Positions 8,523 to 16,795 of a stretch of DNA of 64,000 nt are shown here, piece by piece; positions within the stretch are counted from its first letter, which is position 1, and each line of letters begins with the position of its first letter. The position numbers and the translations under genes were made by a program. The stretch comes from Nocardia sp. NBC_01503 (GTDB taxonomy: Bacteria; Actinomycetota; Actinomycetes; Mycobacteriales; Mycobacteriaceae), in NCBI RefSeq assembly GCF_036327755.1, contig NZ_CP109596.1, positions 6,572,001-6,636,000 of the forward strand, read 5' to 3'. The notes below the pieces were generated by a model. It saw nothing but the letters and a program-made list of their open reading frames with translations. It had not been told where the DNA came from and made no database searches.

Positions 8523-8870
8523 TCAGGCGATGCGACGCAGACCCGCTAGGAGGCGCTTGACCTCGGCGGCGGAGACGGCGTAGTCGTCGCTGTCCTCGGC
8601 GATGCCTTCGTCGACCCAGCCGCGGATGAGGGAGGAGAGGTCCGTGCCGCGTTTGCGGGCGATCTCCTCGGCGCGGCGGCGTTGGCGGACGGTGAGGCGG
8701 ACCGTGGTGACGACCAGGGTGTCGTCGGCGGAGTCGGGAACGGCGGCGGGTGGGGGGAGTACCTCGTCGGCGGCGATGGTCGCCCCGAAGATCAGTTCGC
8801 CCGCGGCGGCCGCGGCGGCGAGGTCCTCGGCTTCGGCGAGGTCGCGATACTCGTTGTGGCGCTTGCTCAT
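8523..8870 (-). CDS. Ribbon-helix-helix type antitoxin-like protein
   Basis: About 115 residues, ATG at 8870 overlapping the stop of the upstream 93-residue gene by 4 bases (ATGA). The C-terminal half contains TTVRLTVRQRRRAEEIARKRGTD, a strand followed by two helices as in ribbon-helix-helix DNA-binding antitoxins. The N-terminus is acidic and Ala-rich (LAEAEDLAAAAAAGELIFGA), likely the toxin-neutralising or oligomerising part. Toxin-first order with translational coupling matches BrnT/BrnA-type modules. The antitoxin assignment comes from architecture and context, not from a recognised family. Confidence 0.6.
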   Translation of the reverse strand: MSKRHNEYRDLAEAEDLAAAAAAGELIFGATIAADEVLPPPAAVPDSADDTLVVTTVRLTVRQRRRAEEIARKRGTDLSSLIRGWVDEGIAEDSDDYAVSAAEVKRLLAGLRRIA

Positions 8871-9148
8871 TGGTTCGCCTCCCATTCCTCGAAAGCGGTC
8901 ACCTGGTCGGGTGTCATCGGGGCCGCGTAGACGATCTGATGATCGAATCCGCCCAATGGGCGCAGGACCACCAGTATCGGAGTCCCGGCCGGGGTACGAG
9001 TCCACACCGACAGGCCCGGTGCGCCGTTCTTGGTGAACACGGCCTGGACCCAGCGGTGTGGTGCGTCGGCCAGTGCCCGGAGCACCTCATCGGTGGTCAG
9101 ACCGCCATTGAGGTTCATCGCTGCCGAGAGCAGCCACTCATAACCCAC
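8867..9148 (-). CDS. Putative toxin of a type II toxin-antitoxin pair
   Basis: A 93-residue protein without a recognised family. Notable segments are a helical N-terminus, then beta-rich VQAVFTKNGAPGLSVWTRTPAGTPILVVLRPLGG and the ending MTPDQVTAFEEWEANQ, which is laid out like small RelE/BrnT-fold ribonuclease toxins that end in an MTxxE..E.W motif. It is followed by a 4-base overlap with a ribbon-helix-helix-like gene. No signal or membrane segment. The call is by size, fold impression and coupling; the catalytic residues cannot be pointed to with confidence. Confidence 0.5.
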   Translation of the reverse strand: MGYEWLLSAAMNLNGGLTTDEVLRALADAPHRWVQAVFTKNGAPGLSVWTRTPAGTPILVVLRPLGGFDHQIVYAAPMTPDQVTAFEEWEANQ

Positions 9149-9180
9149 ACCTATGAGAATACAACGAGCATCTCCGCAGT

Positions 9181-9218
9181 TCGAGCCCCGATTCCGGATG
9201 AGGAATCGGGGCTCGAAC
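9181..9218. terminator. Stem-loop terminator between choD-like gene and TA pair
   Basis: A perfect 16-bp inverted repeat (9181-9196 with 9203-9218) around a 6-base loop. It lies just beyond the stop of the cholesterol-oxidase gene (9245) on the minus strand. There is no strong U tract, as is common for GC-rich actinobacterial terminators. Confidence 0.7.
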
Positions 9219-9244
9219 GAAAGCGGCGGGAGCCGATCTCCGAA

Positions 9245-10969
9245 TCAGGCGGATTCGATCTTGCCGCTGCGGATTTCGACGATCGGCAAGACCAGCGCGG
9301 CCGGAGCAGAGGCAGGTACGACGGGCTGATTCGGCGTGACCGGGGCAATGCGCTGGTAGCCGGTGCCGGGCTCGGGCCGGGTATCGACCTCACCCTTGTT
9401 CGGCCACATCGCGGCAGCCCGCTCGGCCTGGGCGGTAATGGTCAGCGAGGGATTCACCCCGAGGTTCGCCGACACCGCCGACCCGTCGACCACGCTCAGG
9501 GTCGGGTACCCGTAGACCCGGTGATACGGATCGATGACACCGCTGTCGGCGTCCGCGCCGATGACCGCGCCACCGAGGAAGTGCGCGGTCAGGGGGATAT
9601 TGAAGACCTCGCCCCAGGAGCCGCCCGCCACGCCGCCGATCTTGTCGGCCACCGCGCGCGTCACCTCGTTGCCCACGGGAATCCAGGTCGGATTCGGTTC
9701 GCCGTGACCCTGTTTCGAGGTCAGCTTGCGCCCGAACAATCCGCGCTTGGTGTACGTGGTGATCGAATTGTCCAGATGCTGCATGACCAGCGAGATGATG
9801 GTCCGCTCACTCCAGTCCTTCACCGACATGAACTGCAACAGCGTCATCGGATGCCGCAACACGGTCAGCAGGAACCGCAGCCAGCGCGGAATCCGCCCGC
9901 CGCCGTCGACCATGAGGGTTTGCAGCAGGCCCATCGAATTGGAGCCCTTGCCATAGCGCACCGGCTCGATATGGGTGTCCGGCGTCGGATGAATCGAGGA
10001 GGTGATGGCCACGCCACGGGTGAAGTCGATATCCGGATTCACCTTCCGGGTCGCCGCGCCGACGATCGATTCGGAGTTGGTGCGCGTGAGCACCCCGAGC
10101 CGATCCGAGAGCCCGGGCAGCGTGCCCTGATCGCGCATGGCGAACAGCAGCTGCTGCGTCCCACGGGTTCCGGCGGCGAGCACCACATTCGCGGCGGTAT
10201 AGGTCTTGGGCTGTTTGCGGAACCAGGTCCCGGTGCGGACGGTATTCACATCCCAGGTGCCGTCCGGCAGCGGTTTGACCGCCGAGACGGTGGTCATCGG
10301 AATGATCTGCGCCCCGGCCTTCTCCGCCAGATACAGATAGTTCTTGACCAGGGTGTTCTTGGCATTGTGGCGGCATCCGGTCATGCACTCACCGCATTCG
10401 ATGCAGCCGGTGCGCTCGGGTCCGGCGCCGCCGAAGTACGGGTCCGCGACCTTCTTGCCCGCCTCGCCGAAGAACACCCCGACGGGGGTCTGCACGAAGG
10501 TGTCACCGACGCCCAAATCCTCCGCGACCTGCTTGAACACCTCGTCGGCGGGCGTCATATGCGGGTTCTTCACCACGCCGAGCATCTTCTGCGCCTGTTC
10601 GTAGTACGGCAGCAGTTCATCGCGCCAGTCGGTGATGTCCTTCCACTGCGCGTCCTCGAAGAACGGCTGCGGCGGCACATACAGTGTGTTCGCGTAGTTC
10701 AGTGATCCACCGCCGACGCCCGCGCCGGCGAGAATCAGGACATCGCGCAGCGGGTGAATGCGCTGGATGCCGTAGCAGCCCAGCTTGGGCGCCCACAAAA
10801 ATTTGCGCAGATCCCAGCTGGTGTCGGGCAGCTCATCATCGGCGTAGCGCTGACCGGCCTCCAATACCCCGACGCGATAACCCTTTTCGGTGAGGCGCAG
10901 CGCGGTGACGCTGCCACCGAAGCCGGATCCGACGATCAGTACATCGAAGTCGGTCTCGCGTCGGTTCAT
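9245..10969 (-). CDS. choD: GMC-type cholesterol oxidase (ChoD family)
   Basis: A 574-residue FAD enzyme of the GMC/cholesterol oxidase family, about the length of mycobacterial ChoD. It starts with the FAD dinucleotide motif IVGSGFGGSVTALRL, followed by the second GMC signature LAGAGVGGGSLNYAN. A cysteine cluster CIECGECMTGCRHNAKNTL sits near residue 200, as in ChoD orthologues, and the C-terminal FAD/active-site region is VDGSAVSANLGVNPSLT. The ATG at 10969 follows AGGGAG; upstream in-frame codons lie in the promoter. ChoD-type enzymes oxidise 3-hydroxysterols to 3-keto products, though the mycobacterial members act weakly on cholesterol. The divergent MerR gene is the likely regulator. Confidence 0.8.
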   Translation of the reverse strand: MNRRETDFDVLIVGSGFGGSVTALRLTEKGYRVGVLEAGQRYADDELPDTSWDLRKFLWAPKLGCYGIQRIHPLRDVLILAGAGVGGGSLNYANTLYVPPQPFFEDAQWKDITDWRDELLPYYEQAQKMLGVVKNPHMTPADEVFKQVAEDLGVGDTFVQTPVGVFFGEAGKKVADPYFGGAGPERTGCIECGECMTGCRHNAKNTLVKNYLYLAEKAGAQIIPMTTVSAVKPLPDGTWDVNTVRTGTWFRKQPKTYTAANVVLAAGTRGTQQLLFAMRDQGTLPGLSDRLGVLTRTNSESIVGAATRKVNPDIDFTRGVAITSSIHPTPDTHIEPVRYGKGSNSMGLLQTLMVDGGGRIPRWLRFLLTVLRHPMTLLQFMSVKDWSERTIISLVMQHLDNSITTYTKRGLFGRKLTSKQGHGEPNPTWIPVGNEVTRAVADKIGGVAGGSWGEVFNIPLTAHFLGGAVIGADADSGVIDPYHRVYGYPTLSVVDGSAVSANLGVNPSLTITAQAERAAAMWPNKGEVDTRPEPGTGYQRIAPVTPNQPVVPASAPAALVLPIVEIRSGKIESA

Positions 10970-11009
10970 CACAAACTCCCTTGTCGTCGTCGACAGTGTG
11001 GCGGCGGTT

Positions 11010-11038
11010 ACGCTAACGCGGACAGTTCCCACTGTCAA
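11010..11038 (-). promoter_or_regulatory. choD promoter with MerR-type palindrome in the spacer
   Basis: On the minus strand TTGACA (11038-11033) and TAGCGT (11015-11010) are separated by 17 bases, a good sigma-70-type promoter for choD. The perfect palindrome GACAGT-TCCC-ACTGTC (11021-11036) overlaps the -35 box and spacer, the place where MerR-family proteins bind. The divergent gene on the other side encodes a MerR-family protein. Confidence 0.55.
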
Positions 11039-11070
11039 CGTCGACCGGTTGCGGTATCTATGCTGTTCGC

Positions 11071-11745
11071 GTGGATCGATACAGCCGCTCCCAGCTCGCC
11101 GAACTCAGCGGGGTGCCCGCACGCACCATTCGCTACTATCATTCGCTCGGCGTGCTGCCCAAGCCCGGACGCACGGGCAAGGAATCGGTCTACGGGGAAG
11201 AACATGTGGAGCGACTGCGGGCGATAGCGGCCATGCAGGCGCGTGGCCTGCGATTGGACGCGATCCGCGAGGTCTTCGACGCCGAGGTGCCGCCCGAGGG
11301 GGATTGGCGCGAGCTCTTCGACCCGCGCTACGGGGACGGCGATACGGGTTCGATCATCGACGACGAGCAACTCTCCGAGGTGCTCGGTGATCGCAGACCG
11401 GAGATCCTCGAGGAGCTGGTGAGCGCGGGCTATGTGCAACCGCACGGTCAACGCTGGCGTATCCCCGAACCCGCCATGCTCACCGGTGCGCTGGTGCTCT
11501 ACGACGTCGGCACCGATATCTCCCTCTCGGGCACCCTGCGCACCCTCATCCGCACCCGTATCGCGGATCTGGCCGATGAGATGGTGCGCGCCTTCCGGGA
11601 CGCGGTCGGCACCAGCTACGGCGGAGAAGGCGTGCGCCCGGACCTGATTCGCTTCCAGGAACGCTATCGGGCCGCCGCCCGCGAGGTGGGCGGTGCGACC
11701 CTGGCCGCCGAAATCGAGCGCGCGGTTCGCGAACTCGACGACTGA
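11071..11745 (+). CDS. MerR family transcriptional regulator
   Basis: A 224-residue protein. The N-terminal MerR winged helix is clear: RSQLAELSGVPARTIRYYHSLGVLPKPGRTGKES, then a second helix-turn-helix ending VERLRAIAAMQARGL. The remaining 140 residues are helical and include a two-part effector or dimerisation region, longer than minimal MerR proteins. The start is GTG at 11071. It is transcribed away from the choD-like gene, and a palindrome sits between the two. It likely controls choD and itself; the ligand is unknown and no metal-binding cysteines are present. Confidence 0.8.
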   Translation: MDRYSRSQLAELSGVPARTIRYYHSLGVLPKPGRTGKESVYGEEHVERLRAIAAMQARGLRLDAIREVFDAEVPPEGDWRELFDPRYGDGDTGSIIDDEQLSEVLGDRRPEILEELVSAGYVQPHGQRWRIPEPAMLTGALVLYDVGTDISLSGTLRTLIRTRIADLADEMVRAFRDAVGTSYGGEGVRPDLIRFQERYRAAAREVGGATLAAEIERAVRELDD

Positions 11746-11751
11746 GCGCAC

Positions 11752-13086
11752 CTACGGAACCGTCACCGGGTCATCACAGCTGGCGGGTGGATCCACCAGT
11801 CCGCAATCGGAGGGGCCGCGCACCGGCACGTAGGTCGAGGGCACACCGTTCGAGGCCACGATCCGGCGATAGGTGTCGACCGCCTCGGTGGGCGTGCGCG
11901 TCAGACTCGGATCGGCCTTGGCATCGACGGTGAAGAGCCCGAAACGCGGTGTGTACGAACTCCATTCGTAATTGTCGGTAATGCTCCAGTAGTTGTAGCC
12001 GACCAGGTTGATACCGTCGGCTTTGGCGCGCTGGAGCCAGTACACGGTGTCGCGCAGATGATCCGAGCGGGTGTAACCGTCCTTGCGCGGATTGCCGTCC
12101 TCGGTGGGCATCCCGTTCTCCACCACCCACAGCGGCTTGTTCGGGAACTTCTCCGAATAGTGTTGCAGCGCGTAGTAGATGCCCTCGGGCCGCACCGGCA
12201 GATCCCACATCCCCTTGGGAGCCGCCGCCGAACCGTCGGGCAGGGAGACCGCATTGGACTTGGGCGGCTCGACCCCGAAGTAGTAGTCGATGCCGATGAA
12301 ATCGAGCTTGTCGCCGATGCGCTCCATGAGTGGCCCGTTGACCTGGGACTCCGCGCCCGCGACATAGCCGACATTGCTGGTCACCAGCGCCCCGCGCTGT
12401 ATCTTGTGGATGTAGTCGTAGATCTCGTTATGCGCCTGCCCGACCTCGTCGAGCATCTGATCGGCGACGGTATCGTTCTGCCGCACCTCGTGCATGATGT
12501 ACGCGACCGGCTCATTGATGGTGACCCACACCGGATTTCGGGAGGCGTACCGGTCCACCACCTTCTTCATATTGGTGAGCCAGTCCTGCACCATGCCCGG
12601 GTTGTTCCAGCCGCCGCGGTCCAGGGCCCAGCCCGGATACACCCAGTGGTCCAGGGTCAGCATGGGTTGCATGCCGTTCTCGAGGATGGTGTCCACGACC
12701 GAGTCGTAGAAGGCGAAGCCCTCCTCGTCCCAGGTATCGGGGGTGGGTTGCAGGCGTGCCCATTCGATGCCGATGCGGAAGACCTTCACGCCCAGGCCCG
12801 CCGCGAGGGCGATATCGCTGGGGTAGCGGGAGCGGAAGTCGATGGAGTTGCGGTACCGGTCCCAGTCCGGATTGTTCTGGATATACCGCATCCAATTGCT
12901 GTCCGGCGCATGGCCCTCCGATTGGAAGCCCGAGGCGGCCACACCCCATAGAAAGTTCTCGCCGAGCGATCCGTGCGCGGCCGAGGTGGCGGCGGGCGGG
13001 GTGGCCGAGCCGACCGCGGTGACCGGTAAGAGGGTTGTCGCCGCGGCGATCCCGGTCAGGACGAGACGGTGCAGCCGTGTGCGCAT
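11752..13086 (-). CDS. Secreted GH1 family beta-glycosidase (copy 1)
   Basis: A 444-residue glycoside hydrolase family 1 enzyme. A Sec signal peptide occupies about residues 1-37 (MRTRLHRLVLTGIAAATTLL, ending near ATSA). The (beta/alpha)8 domain begins FLWGVAASGFQSEG. The acid/base Glu192 is in VTINEP and the nucleophile Glu323 in VVENGMP; GYNYWSITDNYEW is the usual aglycone-side segment. The C-terminus carries a cysteine pair. ATG at 13086 has AGGAG upstream. It is about 70% similar by eye to the next gene and clearly a tandem duplicate. It should hydrolyse beta-linked gluco- or related saccharides outside the cell. Confidence 0.9.
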   Translation of the reverse strand: MRTRLHRLVLTGIAAATTLLPVTAVGSATPPAATSAAHGSLGENFLWGVAASGFQSEGHAPDSNWMRYIQNNPDWDRYRNSIDFRSRYPSDIALAAGLGVKVFRIGIEWARLQPTPDTWDEEGFAFYDSVVDTILENGMQPMLTLDHWVYPGWALDRGGWNNPGMVQDWLTNMKKVVDRYASRNPVWVTINEPVAYIMHEVRQNDTVADQMLDEVGQAHNEIYDYIHKIQRGALVTSNVGYVAGAESQVNGPLMERIGDKLDFIGIDYYFGVEPPKSNAVSLPDGSAAAPKGMWDLPVRPEGIYYALQHYSEKFPNKPLWVVENGMPTEDGNPRKDGYTRSDHLRDTVYWLQRAKADGINLVGYNYWSITDNYEWSSYTPRFGLFTVDAKADPSLTRTPTEAVDTYRRIVASNGVPSTYVPVRGPSDCGLVDPPASCDDPVTVP

Positions 13087-13232
13087 CGGGACTCCTGTTC
13101 CGGGACGAGTGGTCGGAATGTCCCGAATCGGAGCGTAACTGGCTGATAGCTGAATAATCGCGCACGCCGATGCGTGTCGCATGGTGCGGATGTGACATAT
13201 GTTGCGTTACTCGCGCTGAGCGCGGAGATGAC

Positions 13233-14552
13233 TCAGCGCGGCAAGGTCACCGGATCGACACAGCTCTCGGCGGCATCCACCAGCGAACACGTCGCGGGGG
13301 CGCGGGTGGGGAGATAACCGCCCGGAACTCCACCGGTGCGAGTGATCAGGCGATACGCGTCCACGGCATCGGTGGGCCGCCGGGTCAGCGTCGGATCGGT
13401 GCGCACATCGACGGTGTACAGCCCGAAACGGGGTGTGTAGGAACCCCATTCGTAATTGTCGGTCAGGCTCCAGTAGTTGTAGCCCATGATGTTCATGCCG
13501 TCGCCCTTGGCGCGCTGGATCCAATAGATGGTGTCGCGCAGGTCATCGGCGCGGGTGTAGCCGTCGAAGCGCGGCAGCCCGTTCTCGGTGGGCATCCCGT
13601 TCTCGACAATGTAGAGCGGTTTGCCCGGGAAGAGCCGGGCGAAATGCCGCAGCGTGTAATAGATGCCGTCGGCCTGCAGCGGCAGCTTCCACAGCTCCGA
13701 CTGCGCGTAGGAGGTGAACTGCGTCAGCACCTCCGGCGACATGCCGTAGTAGTAGTCGATCCCGATGAAATCGAGCTTGGCCCCGATCATGTCGAGCATG
13801 GGTCCGTTCACCAGCGCATCGGCCGCGGGGATGTACGCGACATTGCTGGTCACCATCGCGCCCGGCTGCACCTGGTGGATGTGGTCGTAGATGCTGTTGT
13901 GCGCGGCGGCGAGTCGATCCTGCATGGCGGGGAGTTCGGTGAGCGGCAGGCCGCCATTGCGCACCTCGTTCATCAGGTACGCGGCGGGTTCGTTGATGGT
14001 GACCCACAGCGGATCATCGCCCGCGTACCGGTCGACCACCTTGCGCATATTGGTGAGCCAGTCGTCGAGCATGCCCGGATTCGCCCAGCCGCCGCGATCG
14101 GCTTCCCAACCCGGGTACACCCAGTGGTCGAGGGTGAGCATGGGCCGCATACCCGCCGCGCGAATCGCGGCGATCACCTTGTCGTAGAAGGCGAATCCGG
14201 CCTCATCCCAGACGCCCGGCTGCGGTTGCACCCGCGCCCATTCGATGCTGAGCCGATAGACATTCACGCCGACATCCTTGGCCAGGGCGATATCGGAGGC
14301 GTAGCGGGTGTAGAAGTCGACGCTGTCGCCATAGCGATCGTAATCGGCATGGGTGCTGGCGTAGCGCAGCCAATTGCTGTCCGGCGCATGACCTTCGGAT
14401 TGGAATCCCGCCGAGGCCACACCCCAGTAGAAGTTGTCGCCGAGTCCCGGGACGCCGGTCGAGTCCGCCTGGGCGGGGGTGGCGCTCGCGATCAGCGCGG
14501 TCGCGACGGCGGCCAGGGTGGCGAGCGCGTGACGGCGGGAGTGCGGGCGCAT
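13233..14552 (-). CDS. Secreted GH1 family beta-glycosidase (copy 2)
   Basis: A 439-residue GH1 enzyme, paralogue of the neighbouring gene and in the same orientation, upstream of it. The signal peptide is about residues 1-29 (ending ATPAQA), with an Arg-rich start (MRPHSRRH) that could allow Tat export. Catalytic residues are Glu188 (VTINEP) and Glu317 (IVENGMP). The C-terminus keeps the same cysteine pair. About 146 bases separate the two genes, so they may be independently transcribed or share a transcript. ATG at 14552 follows GAGGAGATCC. Confidence 0.9.
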   Translation of the reverse strand: MRPHSRRHALATLAAVATALIASATPAQADSTGVPGLGDNFYWGVASAGFQSEGHAPDSNWLRYASTHADYDRYGDSVDFYTRYASDIALAKDVGVNVYRLSIEWARVQPQPGVWDEAGFAFYDKVIAAIRAAGMRPMLTLDHWVYPGWEADRGGWANPGMLDDWLTNMRKVVDRYAGDDPLWVTINEPAAYLMNEVRNGGLPLTELPAMQDRLAAAHNSIYDHIHQVQPGAMVTSNVAYIPAADALVNGPMLDMIGAKLDFIGIDYYYGMSPEVLTQFTSYAQSELWKLPLQADGIYYTLRHFARLFPGKPLYIVENGMPTENGLPRFDGYTRADDLRDTIYWIQRAKGDGMNIMGYNYWSLTDNYEWGSYTPRFGLYTVDVRTDPTLTRRPTDAVDAYRLITRTGGVPGGYLPTRAPATCSLVDAAESCVDPVTLPR

Positions 14553-15118
14553 GGATCTCCTCGGTCGGAATCGAGCTGACTGGGCGGGTGTCCGAAATTA
14601 TGGCGAACCCGTGCCCGAATCACACGGGGTTCGCCGGAATACCCCTCGACCGGACGATCGAGATAGCGCGAGGCAAGTGCGGCCGCCCCCAGATCCTCCA
14701 GCACCTCGAACCCCCGGTCACTCAGGAATTCCGGAAGGAAGCGATGACGCTCGGGTAGGTAGTCGAACACGATCTCGGACCCCGCCGCACCGCTCCCGAG
14801 TCGCCGCAGCGTCGTCGTGAGTGGCACTCGATCGCCCGGACCCCGCGGCACCGGCGTGCCGGTGAGCCGGATGAGGAATGCGGGTGCTCGCAGATCGAAC
14901 CCGCTTGCCGCCGAGACGAATTGGGCGTCCGTCAGCTCGGTCACATGGAGTCCCGGATAGGGATTGTGCCGGGCGAAGGTATCCAGCGCGGGGCCGAGCA
15001 GGACCAGTTGGGAGATGCCCGCGGTGATCGCGTCCGCGAGCCGGTCTTCGGCGTACCGGCAGCGGGCGGCGGTGAGGAGTCGGCGACGGGTGGCGGTCGG
15101 GCGGTCGGTGATCATCAT
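14492..15118 (-). pseudogene. Decayed SAM-dependent methyltransferase (PPM1-like family)
   Basis: The open frame (208 residues) aligns in pieces with the intact methyltransferase at 46084-46950: RLADAITAGISQLVLLGPALDTFA matches the SAM-binding loop, GFDLRAPAF and the C-terminal GFEVLEDLGAAALASRYL match later blocks. About 60 residues between the SAM loop and the GFD segment are missing, the N-terminal third is absent, and the tail is unrelated and overlaps the GH1 start by 61 bases. It is most likely an internally deleted remnant, though an expressed short form cannot be excluded. Confidence 0.5.
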
Positions 15119-15144
15119 GTCCGGAAATCCACGCGCGCAGGGGA

Positions 15145-15579
15145 TCAGGAGCCGGGGTGCGGGGGCATCGGCGGGGTGGGCGGCCAGCCGGGGATATGCG
15201 GCATGGGCGGTGCCTTCGGCATCTCGGGCATCGGCGGCATATCCGGCATCTTGGCGAACGGGGGTGCGGGTGGCATGGGCGGCAGCGGCGTACCGCCGGT
15301 GCCGAAGCGCTGGAAGGCCGCCTGCCGGGAGGTGCCGAAGACCTCGCCGATCTCGGCCCAGGTGCGGCCTTCGTCGCGGGCCTGCTGTACGAGTGAGCGC
15401 AGCACATCGTCGACGACACTGTCGAGGCTGCGGGCCGCGCGAAGTGCGGCCATGACCGAGGGGGTGGGCGTGCCCTCGGCGGGGCGGAGCACCTCGGCGA
15501 GGAATTCGGCATTGGTGGACAGGAGTTTCGCCAGGACCGCGCGTTCGTCGGCGGGGTCTCTGTGCTGTGCATCGTTCAT
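15145..15579 (-). CDS. HTH protein with Pro/Met-rich tail
   Basis: A 144-residue protein. The N-terminal half is helical, and residues about 80-101 form a helix-turn-helix (RTWAEIGEVFGTSRQAAFQRFG), a sequence type seen in many actinobacterial regulators. The last 45 residues are a low-complexity tail of PPMP-type repeats, probably flexible. The ATG at 15579 abuts a 50-bp dyad (15580-15629), so the ribosome site (AAGG) lies inside the repeat. Autoregulation through that dyad is the simplest reading. Target genes are unknown. Confidence 0.75.
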   Translation of the reverse strand: MNDAQHRDPADERAVLAKLLSTNAEFLAEVLRPAEGTPTPSVMAALRAARSLDSVVDDVLRSLVQQARDEGRTWAEIGEVFGTSRQAAFQRFGTGGTPLPPMPPAPPFAKMPDMPPMPEMPKAPPMPHIPGWPPTPPMPPHPGS

Positions 15580-15629
15580 ATGTAAATGCTGCCTTGACGC
15601 CAACGGGCTTGTCAAGGAAAGCTTTACAT
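15580..15629. promoter_or_regulatory. 50-bp compound dyad, putative operator of the HTH gene
   Basis: Symmetry is exact in two blocks per arm: ATGTAAA (15580-15586) and CCTTGAC (15592-15598) pair with GTCAAGG (15611-15617) and TTTACAT (15623-15629), with identical 5-base spacers and a 12-base centre. It touches the start codon of the HTH gene and contains its ribosome site and a TTGACA hexamer on the minus strand. Confidence 0.6.
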
Positions 15630-15656
15630 CACGAATCGGCCCGAAGTTTGCCGCAC

Positions 15657-15692
15657 CCTTACGCCCCGGCCGCGCGGGGCCGGGGCGTAAGG
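15657..15692. terminator. Stem-loop terminator after the trefoil lectin gene
   Basis: A perfect 15-bp stem (15657-15671 with 15678-15692) and 6-base loop, 7 bases beyond the stop of the minus-strand lectin gene. There is no U tract. Confidence 0.75.
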
Positions 15693-15699
15693 GGTTGGG

Positions 15700-16542
15700 T
15701 TACACCAGCTTCCAGCCCATGGTGGGATCGCCACCGCCGCCGATCAGGCAGATCACCGAGCCGTTGTCCTTGCTGCCGCGACTGGAGTGGATCGGCTGAC
15801 CCGCGGCCGCGTTGACGATGACCTTGGCGCCGTCACCGCTGTCCTTCAGGGCGAACCGCTGGGTCATGGCGGTTTGGCGCATCGGCTGCTGCACGATCTG
15901 CGGTCCGTCGGAGGCGGGGCTACCCGGTCCGATATCCAGGAATTTCGCGCTCGCCATATTGCCGATCGAGTACAGCCCGGAATCTATCGGGTAGAGCCGC
16001 CAGCGCTGATTGGCGCCGCCATTGTCTTCCCACTGCGCGATCACGGTGCCGTCGGAGGTATTGAATCCGGGGAGATCCATGACCTTGCCGGAGCCCGCGT
16101 TCAGGAGTTTGACATTGGTCATGACAAGTGCCCAATGTTCGCTCGGCGCATTGACATCATCCCAGATCTGCAGCCCCACACCGTCGGTGCGATTGCCGCC
16201 CGGAATATCGAGCACCTTGTTACCGCCCAGCGCCGAGAAGAACTTCGTCAACCCGCGACCGCCGTCGGCGACCTTCCAGGTCTGGCTGGGGTCCGAGGCG
16301 TGGTCGTCCCACTGTTCCACCGGAACGCCGTTGGCCGCCTTGGAATCTCGCACATGCAGCACCTTCTTGGACTCGACGTTGACGATCTTGACGAGCCCGC
16401 CGCCCGCGTCGACCAGCTCCCACTGCTGATTGACGCCGCCGTTATCGCTCCACTGGTCGATCTGAATTCCATTGTCCGCACTGTGATTCGGGACATCGAG
16501 GACCTTGCCCGACGCGATATTGTCGATCATGTAGGTAACCAT
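15700..16542 (-). CDS. Double ricin-type beta-trefoil lectin-like protein
   Basis: A 280-residue protein made only of two R-type trefoils (about 1-140 and 141-280). Repeated elements are GKVLDVPN, a QIDQWSDNGGVNQQW type block and its variants VEQWDDHASDPSQTW, AQWEDNGGANQRW: the QxW signature of ricin B domains. No catalytic domain, no signal peptide and no membrane segment are present, so it is either cytoplasmic or released by an unusual route. ATG at 16542 follows AAGGAA. It shares with the C1 protease at 6643 the feature of a carbohydrate-binding module without a Sec signal. Confidence 0.8.
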   Translation of the reverse strand: MVTYMIDNIASGKVLDVPNHSADNGIQIDQWSDNGGVNQQWELVDAGGGLVKIVNVESKKVLHVRDSKAANGVPVEQWDDHASDPSQTWKVADGGRGLTKFFSALGGNKVLDIPGGNRTDGVGLQIWDDVNAPSEHWALVMTNVKLLNAGSGKVMDLPGFNTSDGTVIAQWEDNGGANQRWRLYPIDSGLYSIGNMASAKFLDIGPGSPASDGPQIVQQPMRQTAMTQRFALKDSGDGAKVIVNAAAGQPIHSSRGSKDNGSVICLIGGGGDPTMGWKLV

Positions 16543-16795
16543 GAGAATGCGTTCCTTGTTTTTCGAAGGATATTTCCCGCAGCGGGGAACGCGACAACAT
16601 CGAACCGGGAGTTCAAGGTGAATACAGAGCCGAACGGTTCGTATGCGGAGGGTTCGAGCGCCACTGCTCGCGTCAACACCCGATAAAGATCGGGCACGGC
16701 GGTTCTCCGTTGCGGAGAGGGTCGAACACCCCAGATTATTCGCGCATTACTCAGCGCCCGAGTCGAATTCGAAAACATACCACCGTGGAAGCGGG

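Noticed and set aside
8750..10705. A 651-codon plus-strand open frame opposite the cholesterol oxidase
   Set aside because: Arg/Gly/His-rich translation without motifs, and it runs across the well-supported choD gene and TA pair. Shadow frame.
13170..14579. A 469-codon plus-strand open frame opposite GH1 copy 2
   Set aside because: Same reason; the catalytic GH1 motifs lie on the minus strand.
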